Part shown: one piece after another, positions 17,037-25,976 of the stretch
Layout: the number at the start of each line of letters is the position of its first letter
How positions within the stretch are numbered: position 1 is the stretch's first letter
From: Hyphomicrobiales bacterium
GTDB lineage: Bacteria; Pseudomonadota; Alphaproteobacteria; Rhizobiales; Xanthobacteraceae
DNA length: 64,000 bases
Direction: 5' to 3'
Assembly (NCBI GenBank): GCA_017305715.1
Contig: JAFKKG010000013.1
Location: 62,001-126,000 of the forward strand
Translations under genes and position numbers: made by a program
Notes under the pieces: model-generated
Databases searched by the model: none
The model's input: only the letters and a program-made list of their open reading frames with translations
What the model was told of the DNA's origin: nothing

Positions 17037-17961
17037 GCAGGCGAATTCGCGTTTCCAGAGCAAGGCCGTGCTTATCGCAGGGCCGACCGCCAGCGGCAAG
17101 TCGGCGCTGGCGCTGGAGCTTGCGCAAAAAACCGGCGGCGTCGTCATCAACACCGATTCCATGCAGGTCTATCGTGATCTGCGCATCATCACGGCGCGGC
17201 CGACGCAGGCGGAGGAAGCGCTGGTGCCGCATCGGCTCTATGGCCATGTCGATGCCGCCGTGAATTTCTCGGCCGGGACCTGGGTTGCCGATGCCGCCCA
17301 AATGTTGGCGGAGGCGCAGGCCGCACAACGCCTGCCGATCTTCGTCGGTGGTTCCGGGCTTTATTTCAAGGCGTTGACGCGCGGCCTGTCGGCGGTGCCG
17401 CCGATCCCGGCGGAGGTGCGCGAGAGCGTGCGCGCGCGGCTGGAACGCGACGGCGTCGAGGCGCTGCATGCGGAACTCGCCCGGCGCGATCCGGGTTCGG
17501 CGGAACGCCTGAAGCCGCGCGACCGCGCCCGCATCGCGCGCGCGCTGGAAGTGGTCGAGGCGACCGGGCGGGCGCTGACCGAGTGGCACCGCGAAGGCCT
17601 GCCGCCGCTGCTGCCGCCGGGCGAGTTCGCGGCCCTGTTCCTCGCGCCCGGACGCGACGAACTTTATGCCCGCATCGACGCGCGGTTCGACGCCATGCTC
17701 GCGGCGGGCGCGGTGGAGGAGGTAGAGGCGCTCGCATCGCGAAATCTCGATCCGCTGCTGCCGGCGATGAAGGCCCATGGCGTGCCGGCGCTGATCCGGC
17801 ACTTGCAGGGCGAAATCACCCGCGAGGAAGCCGCCGGCATCGGCCGCGCCGACACCCGCCACTACGCCAAGCGGCAATTCACCTGGTTCCGGCACCAATT
17901 GCCGGAATTCGAGTGGGTAGCGCCCGAAGCGGCGCGGGGGCGGGTGGAGGCGCGCCTGTAG
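17035..17961 (+). CDS. miaA: tRNA dimethylallyltransferase
   Basis: Adds an isopentenyl group to A37 of tRNAs reading U-starting codons. The 308-residue protein has the P-loop [16 protein letters not shown] (residues 15-30), the [11 protein letters not shown] motif, [13 protein letters not shown] and the C-terminal [12 protein letters not shown] motif (here [15 protein letters not shown]). The ATG at 17035 gives [18 protein letters not shown]. Earlier in-frame starts at 17014 (ATG) and 17020 (GTG) would extend it further into serB. No ideal ribosome site is visible before any of them. A palindromic repeat begins at its stop codon. Confidence 0.95.
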   Translation: MQANSRFQSKAVLIAGPTASGKSALALELAQKTGGVVINTDSMQVYRDLRIITARPTQAEEALVPHRLYGHVDAAVNFSAGTWVADAAQMLAEAQAAQRLPIFVGGSGLYFKALTRGLSAVPPIPAEVRESVRARLERDGVEALHAELARRDPGSAERLKPRDRARIARALEVVEATGRALTEWHREGLPPLLPPGEFAALFLAPGRDELYARIDARFDAMLAAGAVEEVEALASRNLDPLLPAMKAHGVPALIRHLQGEITREEAAGIGRADTRHYAKRQFTWFRHQLPEFEWVAPEAARGRVEARL

Positions 17962-18036
17962 CCCGGATGAGCGCAGCGATATCCTGGGGCGGCGGGGTGC
18001 GAAGTCCCGGATGTCGCTCTCGCTCATCCGGGCTAC
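17958..18036. repeat. Palindromic intergenic repeat starting at the miaA stop codon
   Basis: Perfect 16-bp inverted arms GTAGCCCGGATGAGCG (17958-17973) and CGCTCATCCGGGCTAC (18021-18036). The 'TAGCCCGGATGAGCGCAGCGA' sequence is a familiar dispersed repeat in Bradyrhizobium-type genomes (from memory). The miaA stop TAG lies within the left arm. Confidence 0.8.
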
Positions 18037-18144
18037 GGGACCGCCGGGTTCGAGAGTCCGCATGGCTGGAAACACCAAATTCGCACTCGCGGAACGGCCG
18101 GAACCCCGTTACACTCTCTAAATCGCGTTTTACGCGCCTTTGCC

Positions 18145-18172
18145 TTGACTTCCAGGGTTCGGGCGCTATAAG
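18145..18172 (+). promoter_or_regulatory. Putative promoter of the ilv leader and large-subunit gene
   Basis: TTGACT (18145-18150) and TATAAG (18167-18172) with a 16-base spacer; transcription would start near 18179, about 25 bases before the leader-peptide ATG. Confidence 0.6.
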
Positions 18173-18204
18173 GCGCGTAATCTTTGGGAAGTCTTGGTCA
18201 TCCA

Positions 18205-18270
18205 ATGCGCAACATTATTACCAACCTCCTTATCGTAGTCGTACCCAGGCGCACCGCCAGGGATGGCTGA
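18205..18270 (+). CDS. Branched-chain amino acid leader peptide (attenuator)
   Basis: A 21-residue ORF, MRNIITNLLIVVVPRRTARDG, with eight Ile/Leu/Val codons in the ten positions 4-13 (I I T N L L I V V V). This is the make-up of leader peptides that sense Ile, Leu and Val by ribosome stalling. It is followed at once by hairpin GGATGGC-TGAG-GCCATCC (18261-18278, overlapping its stop) and then by a GC-rich hairpin with a T-run. The acetolactate synthase gene starts 116 bases downstream. No strong ribosome site is visible in the short leader. Confidence 0.8.
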   Translation: MRNIITNLLIVVVPRRTARDG

Positions 18271-18324
18271 GGCCATCCAATTTCGGGCGGTGTGCATGGG
18301 GCCTCTGGGGCCCTTTTTTATTTC
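18261..18324 (+). promoter_or_regulatory. Transcription attenuator before the acetolactate synthase gene
   Basis: Hairpin GGATGGC/GCCATCC (18261-18267 and 18272-18278) is followed by terminator stem GGGCC / GGCCC (about 18299-18313) and TTTTTTATTT. Stalling in the upstream Ile/Leu/Val-rich leader would change which hairpin forms. The alternative pairings were read by eye, not folded by software. Confidence 0.75.
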
Positions 18325-18386
18325 CCAAATCCGAACCGAACAAACCGCGCGAAGCAGCGCATCCGGAGCAAGTCAAGGAACACGTC

Positions 18387-20162
18387 ATGACCGACAAGAG
18401 CCACGATCCAAATCAGATGACCGGCGCCGCGATGATCGTGCGCGCGCTCATCGATCATGGCGTCCAGCATCTGTTCGGCTATCCCGGCGGTGCGGTGCTA
18501 CCCATCTATGACGAGATTTTCCAGCAGAGCGAAGTCGAGCACATCCTGGTGCGGCACGAGCAGGGCGCCGGCCACGCCGCGGAAGGCTATGCGCGTTCGA
18601 CCGGCAAACCGGGCGTCGTGCTGGTGACCTCCGGCCCCGGCGCCACCAACATGGTGACGCCGCTGACCGATGCGCTGATGGATTCAATCCCGCTGGTGTG
18701 CATCACCGGGCAGGTGCCGACGCATCTGATCGGCAATGACGCGTTCCAAGAATGCGATACCGTCGGCATCACGCGTCCCTGCACCAAGCACAATTGGCTG
18801 GTGCGCGACGTCAATGATCTCGCCAAGGTGCTGCACGAGGCGTTCTATGTCGCCACCACCGGCCGTCCCGGCCCCGTCGTGGTCGACGTGCCAAAGGACG
18901 TGCAGTTCGCGACCGGCACCTATCATCCGCCGCGCAAGTCCGACGTCCACGTGTCCTACACACCGCGGGTCAAGGGCGACGCGGCGCAGATCCGCAAGGC
19001 CGTGGCGCTGCTCGCAGGCGCCAAGCGCCCGGTGATCTACAGCGGCGGTGGCGTCATCAATTCGGGCCGCGAGGCCTCGAAGCTGCTGCGCGAACTGGTC
19101 GAGGTCACCGGCTTCCCGATCACCTCGACCCTGATGGGCCTCGGCGCCTATCCTGCGACCGGCAAGAACTGGCTCGGCATGCTCGGCATGCACGGCACGT
19201 ATGAATCCAACATGGCGATGCATGATTGCGACGTCATGCTGTGCGTCGGCGCGCGCTTCGACGACCGTATTACCGGCCGCACCGACGCCTTCTCGCCGGG
19301 CTCGAAGAAGATCCACATCGACATCGATCCGTCCTCGATCAACAAGAACATCCACGTCGACGTGCCGATCATCGGCGACTGCGCCAATGTGCTCGGCGAC
19401 CTGCTGCAGGTGTTCAAGGCGGAGGCAAAGAAGCCGGACATCAAGGCGTGGTGGCAGGAGATCGCGGTTTGGCGTGCGCGCAATTCGCTCGCCTACAAGA
19501 AGAGCAATGAGGTGATCCTGCCGCAATACGCCATCGAGCGGCTGTTCGACGCGACGCGCGGGCGCGACACCTACATCACCACCGAAGTCGGCCAGCACCA
19601 GATGTGGGCGGCGCAGTTCTTCGGGTTCGAGGAGCCGCATCGCTGGATGACCTCGGGCGGTCTCGGCACCATGGGCTACGGCCTGCCGTCCGCGCTCGGC
19701 GTCCAGGTCGCCCATCGCGACAGCCTCGTGATCGACATCGCCGGCGATGCTTCGGTGCAGATGACGATGCAGGAGATGTCGACGGCGGTTCAGTACGAAC
19801 TGCCGATCAAGATCTTCATCCTGAACAACCAGTATATGGGCATGGTTCGGCAGTGGCAGCAGTTGCTGCACGGCAACCGGCTGTCGCATTCCTACTCGGA
19901 GGCGATGCCTGATTTCGTCAAGATGGCGGAAGCCTATGGCGCCGTCGGCTTCCAGGTGTTCAAGCCCGCCGATCTCGACGGCGCCATCCAGGACATGATC
20001 AAGGTGAAGCGCCCGGTGCTGTTCGATTGCCGCGTCGCGACGCTGGAAAACTGCTTCCCGATGATTCCGTCCGGCAAGGCGCATAACGAAATGCTGTTGC
20101 CGGCGGAAGCCACCGACGAGGCCACCGCGGCGGCATTTGCCGGCGGCAAGGCGCTGGTGTGA
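18387..20162 (+). CDS. ilvI: Acetolactate synthase, large (catalytic) subunit
   Basis: ThDP-dependent enzyme that makes 2-acetolactate from pyruvate, or 2-aceto-2-hydroxybutyrate from pyruvate plus 2-oxobutyrate: first common step of Ile/Val/Leu synthesis. It is 591 residues. Catalytic Glu58 lies in VRHEQGAGHAAEGYAR, and the ThDP/Mg motif is GDASVQMTMQEM...NNQYMGMVRQW. FAD- and substrate-binding regions (QECDTVGITRPCTKHNW; GARFDDRITGR) are intact. The start ATG at 18387 follows AAGGA and the attenuator. The symbol ilvB is equally usable. The small subunit lies two genes on, separated by a PLP enzyme. Confidence 0.97.
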   Translation: MTDKSHDPNQMTGAAMIVRALIDHGVQHLFGYPGGAVLPIYDEIFQQSEVEHILVRHEQGAGHAAEGYARSTGKPGVVLVTSGPGATNMVTPLTDALMDSIPLVCITGQVPTHLIGNDAFQECDTVGITRPCTKHNWLVRDVNDLAKVLHEAFYVATTGRPGPVVVDVPKDVQFATGTYHPPRKSDVHVSYTPRVKGDAAQIRKAVALLAGAKRPVIYSGGGVINSGREASKLLRELVEVTGFPITSTLMGLGAYPATGKNWLGMLGMHGTYESNMAMHDCDVMLCVGARFDDRITGRTDAFSPGSKKIHIDIDPSSINKNIHVDVPIIGDCANVLGDLLQVFKAEAKKPDIKAWWQEIAVWRARNSLAYKKSNEVILPQYAIERLFDATRGRDTYITTEVGQHQMWAAQFFGFEEPHRWMTSGGLGTMGYGLPSALGVQVAHRDSLVIDIAGDASVQMTMQEMSTAVQYELPIKIFILNNQYMGMVRQWQQLLHGNRLSHSYSEAMPDFVKMAEAYGAVGFQVFKPADLDGAIQDMIKVKRPVLFDCRVATLENCFPMIPSGKAHNEMLLPAEATDEATAAAFAGGKALV

Positions 20163-20171
20163 GAACCGCGG

Positions 20172-21158
20172 ATGTTTGACCTCGGGCAACTCGAGCGCGC
20201 GCATGGGATCGTCGGGGCAGCGATGCCGCCGACGCCGGCGCATGGGTGGCCGCTGCTCAGCGAGCGGCTCGGCGCCGATGTCGTCGTCAAGCACGAGAAC
20301 CATACCCCGATCGGCGCCTTCAAGGTGCGGGGCGGGCTGATCTATCTCGAACGATTGAAGCGCGAGCGGCCGCAGACCTCCGGAATCATCTCGGCAACGC
20401 GCGGCAATCACGGCCAGAGCCTCGCTTTTGCCGCGCGCCGTTTCGGCGTGCCGGCGACGATCTATGTGCCGCACGGCAATTCGGTCGAGAAGAACCGGTC
20501 GATGCGCGCGCTCGGCGCCAACCTCGTCGAGCATGGCGAGGATTTTCAGTCCGCGCGCGAGGAATGCGAGCGCCACGCCGGACGTGAGGGCCTTGAGCTG
20601 GTGCCGTCGTTCCACCGTGACCTCGTGATGGGGGTTGCGACCTACGCGCTGGAATTGCTGCGCGCCGCGCCGGACCTCGATGTTCTCTATGTGCCGATCG
20701 GGCAGGGCTCGGGCATCTGCGGCTGCATCCTGGCGCGCGACCTGCTCGGGCTGAAGACCGAGATCATCGGCGTGCAGTCGACGGAGGCGCCATCCTACGC
20801 GCTGTCGTTCGCGGCCGGCGCCGTGGTGATGACCAACAGCAGCAACACGCTGGCCGACGGCATGGCGACGCGCGTTCCCGACGCGGAAGCGCTTGCGATC
20901 ATCCGCAAGGGCGCCGCGCGCATCGTGCAGGTGACCGATGAGGAAATCGGCCACGCCGTGCGCGCCTACTGGACCGACACCCACAATCTCGCCGAAGGCG
21001 CCGGTGCGGCTCCGCTCGCCGCAGCGCTGCAGGAAAAGGCAAAGCTCCGCGGCAGGCGCGTCGGGCTGATCCTGTCCGGCGGCAATATCGATTTTGATCT
21101 GTTCCAGCAATGGATCGCCCGCAACGCAAATGTCACCGCCGCCACGGCGCTGGTGTAG
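20172..21158 (+). CDS. PLP-dependent threonine dehydratase-like enzyme (fold type II)
   Basis: A 328-residue fold-type-II PLP enzyme. The PLP lysine is Lys51 in GAFKVRGG, the phosphate-binding loop is GQGSGICG (about 176-183), and TRGNHGQSLAFAAR is the conserved substrate loop. There is no C-terminal ACT domain, unlike biosynthetic IlvA, so feedback control by Ile is not expected here. Candidate reactions are threonine to 2-oxobutyrate, serine dehydration, or hydroxyectoine-pathway dehydration (EutB type). Its position between the two acetolactate synthase subunits, 9 bases after the first, favours a role supplying 2-oxobutyrate; this is inference from position. Confidence 0.85.
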   Translation: MFDLGQLERAHGIVGAAMPPTPAHGWPLLSERLGADVVVKHENHTPIGAFKVRGGLIYLERLKRERPQTSGIISATRGNHGQSLAFAARRFGVPATIYVPHGNSVEKNRSMRALGANLVEHGEDFQSAREECERHAGREGLELVPSFHRDLVMGVATYALELLRAAPDLDVLYVPIGQGSGICGCILARDLLGLKTEIIGVQSTEAPSYALSFAAGAVVMTNSSNTLADGMATRVPDAEALAIIRKGAARIVQVTDEEIGHAVRAYWTDTHNLAEGAGAAPLAAALQEKAKLRGRRVGLILSGGNIDFDLFQQWIARNANVTAATALV

Positions 21159-21177
21159 CCAGGATTTGAGGACGACA

Positions 21178-21720
21178 ATGAACCAGCCCGCATCCGCCTA
21201 TTTCCTCGAAGAGCGCCGCGATCCGACCGAGGCGCACACGCTCTCGGTGCTCGTGCAGAACGAGCCTGGCGTGCTCGCGCGCGTGATCGGGCTGTTCTCC
21301 GGCCGCGGCTACAACATCGAGAGCCTCACCGTCTCCGAGACCGAGAGCCAGAAACATCTCTCCCGCATCACCATCGTCACCACGGGCACGCCGATGGTGA
21401 TCGAGCAGATCAAGCACCAGCTCGACCGCATGGTGCCGGTCTATCGCGTCGTCGACATGACGCTGACCGGCCGCTCGATGGAGCGCGAGCTGGCGATGGT
21501 CAAGGTGCGCGGTGGCGGCGACAACCGCGTCGAGGCGCTGCGGCTGGCGGACGCGTTCCGGGCCCGCGTGATCGACGCCACTACCGAGAGCTTCGTGTTC
21601 GAGATCACGGGCAATACCGGCAAGATCAATCAATTCATCGACCTGATGCGCCCGCTCGGCCTTGTCGAAGTGTCGCGCACCGGCGTTGCCGCGATCGGGC
21701 GCGGGCCTGAAGGGATGTGA
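21178..21720 (+). CDS. ilvH: Acetolactate synthase, small (regulatory) subunit
   Basis: A 180-residue ACT-domain subunit that activates the catalytic subunit and confers feedback control by valine. Residues 20-95 form the ACT domain (HTLSVLVQNEPGVLARVIGLFSGRGYNIESLTV); the C-terminal half (ELAMVKVR..., ITGNTGKINQFIDLMRPLGLVEVSRTG) is the second conserved domain. ATG at 21178 follows GAGGACGAC. It ends only 3 bases before the methyltransferase start, so the two are probably co-translated. Confidence 0.96.
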   Translation: MNQPASAYFLEERRDPTEAHTLSVLVQNEPGVLARVIGLFSGRGYNIESLTVSETESQKHLSRITIVTTGTPMVIEQIKHQLDRMVPVYRVVDMTLTGRSMERELAMVKVRGGGDNRVEALRLADAFRARVIDATTESFVFEITGNTGKINQFIDLMRPLGLVEVSRTGVAAIGRGPEGM

Positions 21721-21723
21721 GCC

Positions 21724-22422
21724 ATGCTGGCGCGTGACTGGTACTACAATCAAAGACGGCAGCTCGGGCTCGATTCCGCGGTCGCCTCGATCTACGACCG
21801 GCATGACGACAGCGACATCCGCGCCCGCGCGGCGCTGACCATGCTCGGCGTCCAGCACGGCTGGAAGGTGGCCGATATCGGCTGCGGCAATGGCGTCCTG
21901 GCGGTCGAGGCGGCGATGATGGGCGCCGAGGTCGATGCGATCGATATTTCGCCGGCGATGCTGGCGCTCGCCAATATCCAGGCGCGGGACCGCAAGGTCG
22001 CGGTCCGCACCCAGCCGGCGGGCATGCTGAGCTTCACCTACCAGCCCAATTCCTATGATCTGATCGTCAGCGAATTCACGCTGCATCATCTGCCGGATTT
22101 CTGGAAGGCGGTGGCGCTGGCGCGGATCCATGCGGCGCTGAAGCCCGGCGCGAATTTCTACCTGCGCGATATCGTGTTCGTCAGCATGCCCGACGGCGTC
22201 GATCGCGACGTCGAGGGGTGGGCCGATTTCTCGATCAAGAACCACGATTTCGAGCGCGAGAGCGTCGTCACCCATATGCGCGACGAATATTCGACCTTCG
22301 GCTGGGTGATCGAGCGCATGCTGACCGACGTCGGCTTCACGCTGGAATCGGTCGATTACCACGCGCCCCTGCACGGCACTTATGTCTTGCGCAAACCGAA
22401 GCCAGACCATCAACAGAGCTAG
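21724..22422 (+). CDS. Class I SAM-dependent methyltransferase
   Basis: A 232-residue protein with a Rossmann-type SAM-binding domain. Motif I is VADIGCGNGVLAVEAA (residues ~48-63), the acidic end of strand beta2 is VDAIDIS, and motif post-I is LIVSEFTLHHLPD. These are UbiE/Methyltransf_11-like features. The substrate is unknown. It begins 3 bases after ilvH, so it is probably part of the same transcript, though nothing in the protein ties it to branched-chain amino acids. Confidence 0.85.
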   Translation: MLARDWYYNQRRQLGLDSAVASIYDRHDDSDIRARAALTMLGVQHGWKVADIGCGNGVLAVEAAMMGAEVDAIDISPAMLALANIQARDRKVAVRTQPAGMLSFTYQPNSYDLIVSEFTLHHLPDFWKAVALARIHAALKPGANFYLRDIVFVSMPDGVDRDVEGWADFSIKNHDFERESVVTHMRDEYSTFGWVIERMLTDVGFTLESVDYHAPLHGTYVLRKPKPDHQQS

Positions 22423-22524
22423 AAAAAATGAAACCGGCCGCTGTCGGCTTCGCCATCATGCTGCTGGTGAAGCGCCCGCAAGCCTCGACAAAAACAGTTC
22501 TGCCAGGGATCGCGTGAGGTCACC

Positions 22525-23127
22525 ATGTCGCATTCGCTGATGTTCGCCTTCGTGCTGTTCGCCACCGTCATGTTCTTCACGCCCGGGCCGAACAACATCA
22601 TGCTGCTGTCCTCGGGGCTCACTTACGGATTCCGCCCGACCATCCCGCATATCGCGGGTATCACGGTCGGCTTTGCCTTCATGGTCGGCGCGGTCGGGCT
22701 TGGGCTCGGCACGATCTTCATCGCCTATCCGGTGCTGCAGACCATCCTGAAATATGCCGGCGTCGTCTATCTGATCTATCTGGCCGTCGCGATCGCGATG
22801 TCCGGGCCGGTTTCTGCCGACCAGGATAACCGCCGCGGGCCGATGACGTTCTGGGGCGCGGCGATGTTCCAGTGGGTCAACGCCAAGGGCTGGGTCATGG
22901 TGATCGGCACCATCACGGCCTATGCGGCGATCTCGCCCTATCCCTGGAACATCGTGATCCAGGTCGGGCTGAGCCTGCTGTTGGGGACGCTTTCCTGCGT
23001 TGCCTGGGCCCTGTTCGGCAGCGCGCTGCGGCCGGTCCTGACCTCGCCGAGGGCGGTACGGACCTTCAATATCGTGATGGCGGTACTGCTGCTGGCCTCG
23101 CTCTACCCGGTCTTCATGGACGCATGA
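22525..23127 (+). CDS. LysE family amino acid exporter
   Basis: A 200-residue inner-membrane protein with about six hydrophobic segments. The LysE/RhtB signature FFTPGPNNIMLLSSGLTYGFR lies at residues 13-33, and a conserved FQWVNAKGWVMVIGTI lies mid-protein. The family exports amino acids or related compounds. Its place between ilvIH and ilvC suggests a possible overflow exporter for branched-chain or related amino acids, but the substrate is unproven. The ribosome site GTGAGGT lies just before the ATG. Confidence 0.88.
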   Translation: MSHSLMFAFVLFATVMFFTPGPNNIMLLSSGLTYGFRPTIPHIAGITVGFAFMVGAVGLGLGTIFIAYPVLQTILKYAGVVYLIYLAVAIAMSGPVSADQDNRRGPMTFWGAAMFQWVNAKGWVMVIGTITAYAAISPYPWNIVIQVGLSLLLGTLSCVAWALFGSALRPVLTSPRAVRTFNIVMAVLLLASLYPVFMDA

Positions 23128-23234
23128 TGCCGCACCGCGCCATGCATAAACGGGTTTCCTTTGACGCGGAAAATGCTCTAGACAACGCCGGAAATTCGCG
23201 GGCGACCGGCGCTCCCAACCACCCAAATGCCTGA

Positions 23235-24293
<1,059 letters not shown>

Positions 24294-24319
24294 TCGTTCT
24301 CAAGGCCAAAGTGAAATCG

Positions 24320-24345
24320 GGGCCGCGCATCGCGCGGCCCTTTTT
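24320..24345 (+). terminator. Intrinsic terminator after ilvC
   Basis: Perfect 9-bp stem GGGCCGCGC / GCGCGGCCC (24320-24328 and 24332-24340), loop ATC, followed by TTTTT. Confidence 0.9.
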
Positions 24346-24358
24346 CGTGGGAGTGATC

Positions 24359-24451
24359 GTAGGGGTGGGCAAAGCGAAGTGCGCCCACCATTTGATATAT
24401 ACTGGTTTGGTTGGTGGGCACGGCGCAAGAGCGCCTTTGCCCACCCTATAA
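24359..24451 (+). repeat. Dispersed GTGGGCAAAG palindromic repeat, copy 1
   Basis: A 93-bp element with outer arms GTAGGGGTGGGCAAAGC and TTTGCCCACCCTAT and inner arms GTGCGCCCACCA and TTGGTGGGCAC. A second copy lies at 35666-35756 in the opposite orientation, with the arms conserved and the middle divergent. It looks like a small non-coding repeat of the Bradyrhizobium intergenic type. Confidence 0.8.
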
Positions 24452-24458
24452 AGCACCA

Positions 24459-25586
24459 TCAGGCGCGGACGGCAGCCGCCGCAGCCTGCGCGTCGTGTGG
24501 CTGCTTCTCGATCCGGTTGTGAAGCTGCCAGAAGCGCACGGTGCGCTGGGCGGTCTCCAGCGACAGCTTCCTGTAATCCCGCTCCGCGACGGTCAGCGTC
24601 TGATCGTCGATCTTCAGCCGCACCGGGCGGTTGCGCAGGATGCTCTCGACCGTCGGCCAGTTCAGCCGCGCCGAGCGGCACGGGATCAGGATGAGATCGG
24701 CGCGCGGCCCTTCGATCAGCCGCGCCATCATTTCGGCCGGCACGTCGTTGAGCACCGCGAGCGAAACCATGACCTCGTCGAATTTCCCGGCTTCCGCGAA
24801 ATCATATACCGCCGCGTCGTCCAGCTCCTTCAATTCCAGCATCAGCCTGACGAGTTCCTCGGCGACGCGAAAATCCCGCCCCGATGGCGGACCTTCGCGG
24901 ACGATATCCTCGATCACCCGCCGGATTTCGTCCTGCAGGGCGGGCGGCGCCAGGGCCAATAGCCGGGCGCGGACCGCATCCTTGGCGCGGCGCAGCAGGT
25001 CGCGCAGGAATTTGATCGGAAGGTCGAGACGCAGGCCGAGAATCTCGACCAGTTCGTCGTCGCCTTCGGAGTGCGCGACCATGCCGGAATAACCGGTTTC
25101 GGAGAACCGCGCGGTGGCATTCTTCGCGAGCCTGCGAATAACCTTGGTCTGGCCGCGATCCACGATCACGTCGGTGACGGCTTCCGGCAAATTGTCCCGC
25201 GCTGAAAGCGCGAGCAGGTGCTCCTGCCCCTTGCTGCTGGCGATCTCGACCAGCGCGTCGGTGCTGATGCGGTTGGAATGGGTCAGCACTTCGCCGGCGA
25301 CCGAGATGTCGTCGTCCCACGCGAGATACTGGATCACTTCGAACGGGGCGTAGTCGAGCGGCGCCAGCCGCTTGCTGAGTTCGGCCCGTGCCCGCGTCTC
25401 GACGCGTGCGATCAACAGGCAGAGCACGTCGTCGAAGACCCTGACCTGGTCTTCGCTGAGACGTTCGCCATCGTTGAGAAAGAGGTCGGTGACCTGCCGC
25501 AGGGTTTCAACCCGTCGGGCAGACGATCCCCCTCTGACGGCTTCTTCGAGTTCGGCGATGATCGAATGCGCCGGCTGTTGCACCAT
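24459..25586 (-). CDS. DUF2336 domain-containing protein
   Basis: A 375-residue soluble, Ala/Leu/Glu-rich protein that looks all-helical, with the DUF2336 pattern (LTHSNRISTDALVEIASSKGQEHLLALSARDNLPEAVTDVIVDRG; KNATARFSETGYSGMVAHSEGDDEL). Several family members are annotated near signalling or flagellar genes, but function is not established. I prefer the ATG at 25586 (MVQQPAHSII), with AAAAGG nine bases before it; in-frame ATGs at 25613 and 25634 lack a ribosome site. No partner gene is evident: a repeat separates it from ilvC and a 390-base gap from the next gene. Confidence 0.8.
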   Translation of the reverse strand: MVQQPAHSIIAELEEAVRGGSSARRVETLRQVTDLFLNDGERLSEDQVRVFDDVLCLLIARVETRARAELSKRLAPLDYAPFEVIQYLAWDDDISVAGEVLTHSNRISTDALVEIASSKGQEHLLALSARDNLPEAVTDVIVDRGQTKVIRRLAKNATARFSETGYSGMVAHSEGDDELVEILGLRLDLPIKFLRDLLRRAKDAVRARLLALAPPALQDEIRRVIEDIVREGPPSGRDFRVAEELVRLMLELKELDDAAVYDFAEAGKFDEVMVSLAVLNDVPAEMMARLIEGPRADLILIPCRSARLNWPTVESILRNRPVRLKIDDQTLTVAERDYRKLSLETAQRTVRFWQLHNRIEKQPHDAQAAAAAVRA

Positions 25587-25976
25587 TGTGGGCAGCCTTT
25601 TTGTTGTTGTCATTTCGGAATGCACAATGGCCAATGCGGTCTTTCGCGAGCGTTAAGGCGGAATCCCGTAAAAATGCGGGACGGCCGCCTTGAAAGCAGG
25701 CAATCGGCATTGCTGCATTTTTCGCAATGGATCCGGCGTCAGAGCGTGGCGCGCATTGTCATGATCGCATTGCCGATTGCTTTACCAATCATGCGGCGCA
25801 GCAAAGCGCCATTTGTACGATTAATGGCGCCAAATCACCGCTATTCCCCCGATGAACGTCGCTTTCGGTATTCCGCTCCGGCTGTTATCCTCGCCAAATC
25901 GTTTCGGAAAAAACTCGAAGAGGAAACTGTCCAACAAGAAGCCGTCAAGCCTGGCCCGCACCGGAGGAGGAAACTC
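25587..25976. other. 390-base intergenic region with nested inverted repeats
   Basis: The region is divergent between the DUF2336 gene and the binding-protein gene. It contains a hairpin with outer stem AAGGCGG/CCGCCTT (25655-25661, 25685-25691) and inner stem TCCCG/CGGGA. Further on, a near-perfect inverted pair GCAATCGGCATTGC (25700-25713) and GCATTGCCGATTGC (25767-25780) is seen. No coding sequence is supported. The strong ribosome site GGAGGAGG precedes the gene at 25977. Confidence 0.5.

Noticed and set aside
18684..21110. 808-residue frame antisense to the acetolactate synthase and PLP enzyme genes
   Set aside because: It covers two well-supported genes and has the His/Arg/Asp-rich composition of a shadow frame.
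22428..22517. 29-residue ORF between the methyltransferase and LysE genes
   Set aside because: No clear ribosome site or regulatory codon pattern; too short to support.
24359..24451. Possible insertion sequence
   Set aside because: No transposase and too short; it matches a palindromic intergenic repeat with a second copy at 35666.
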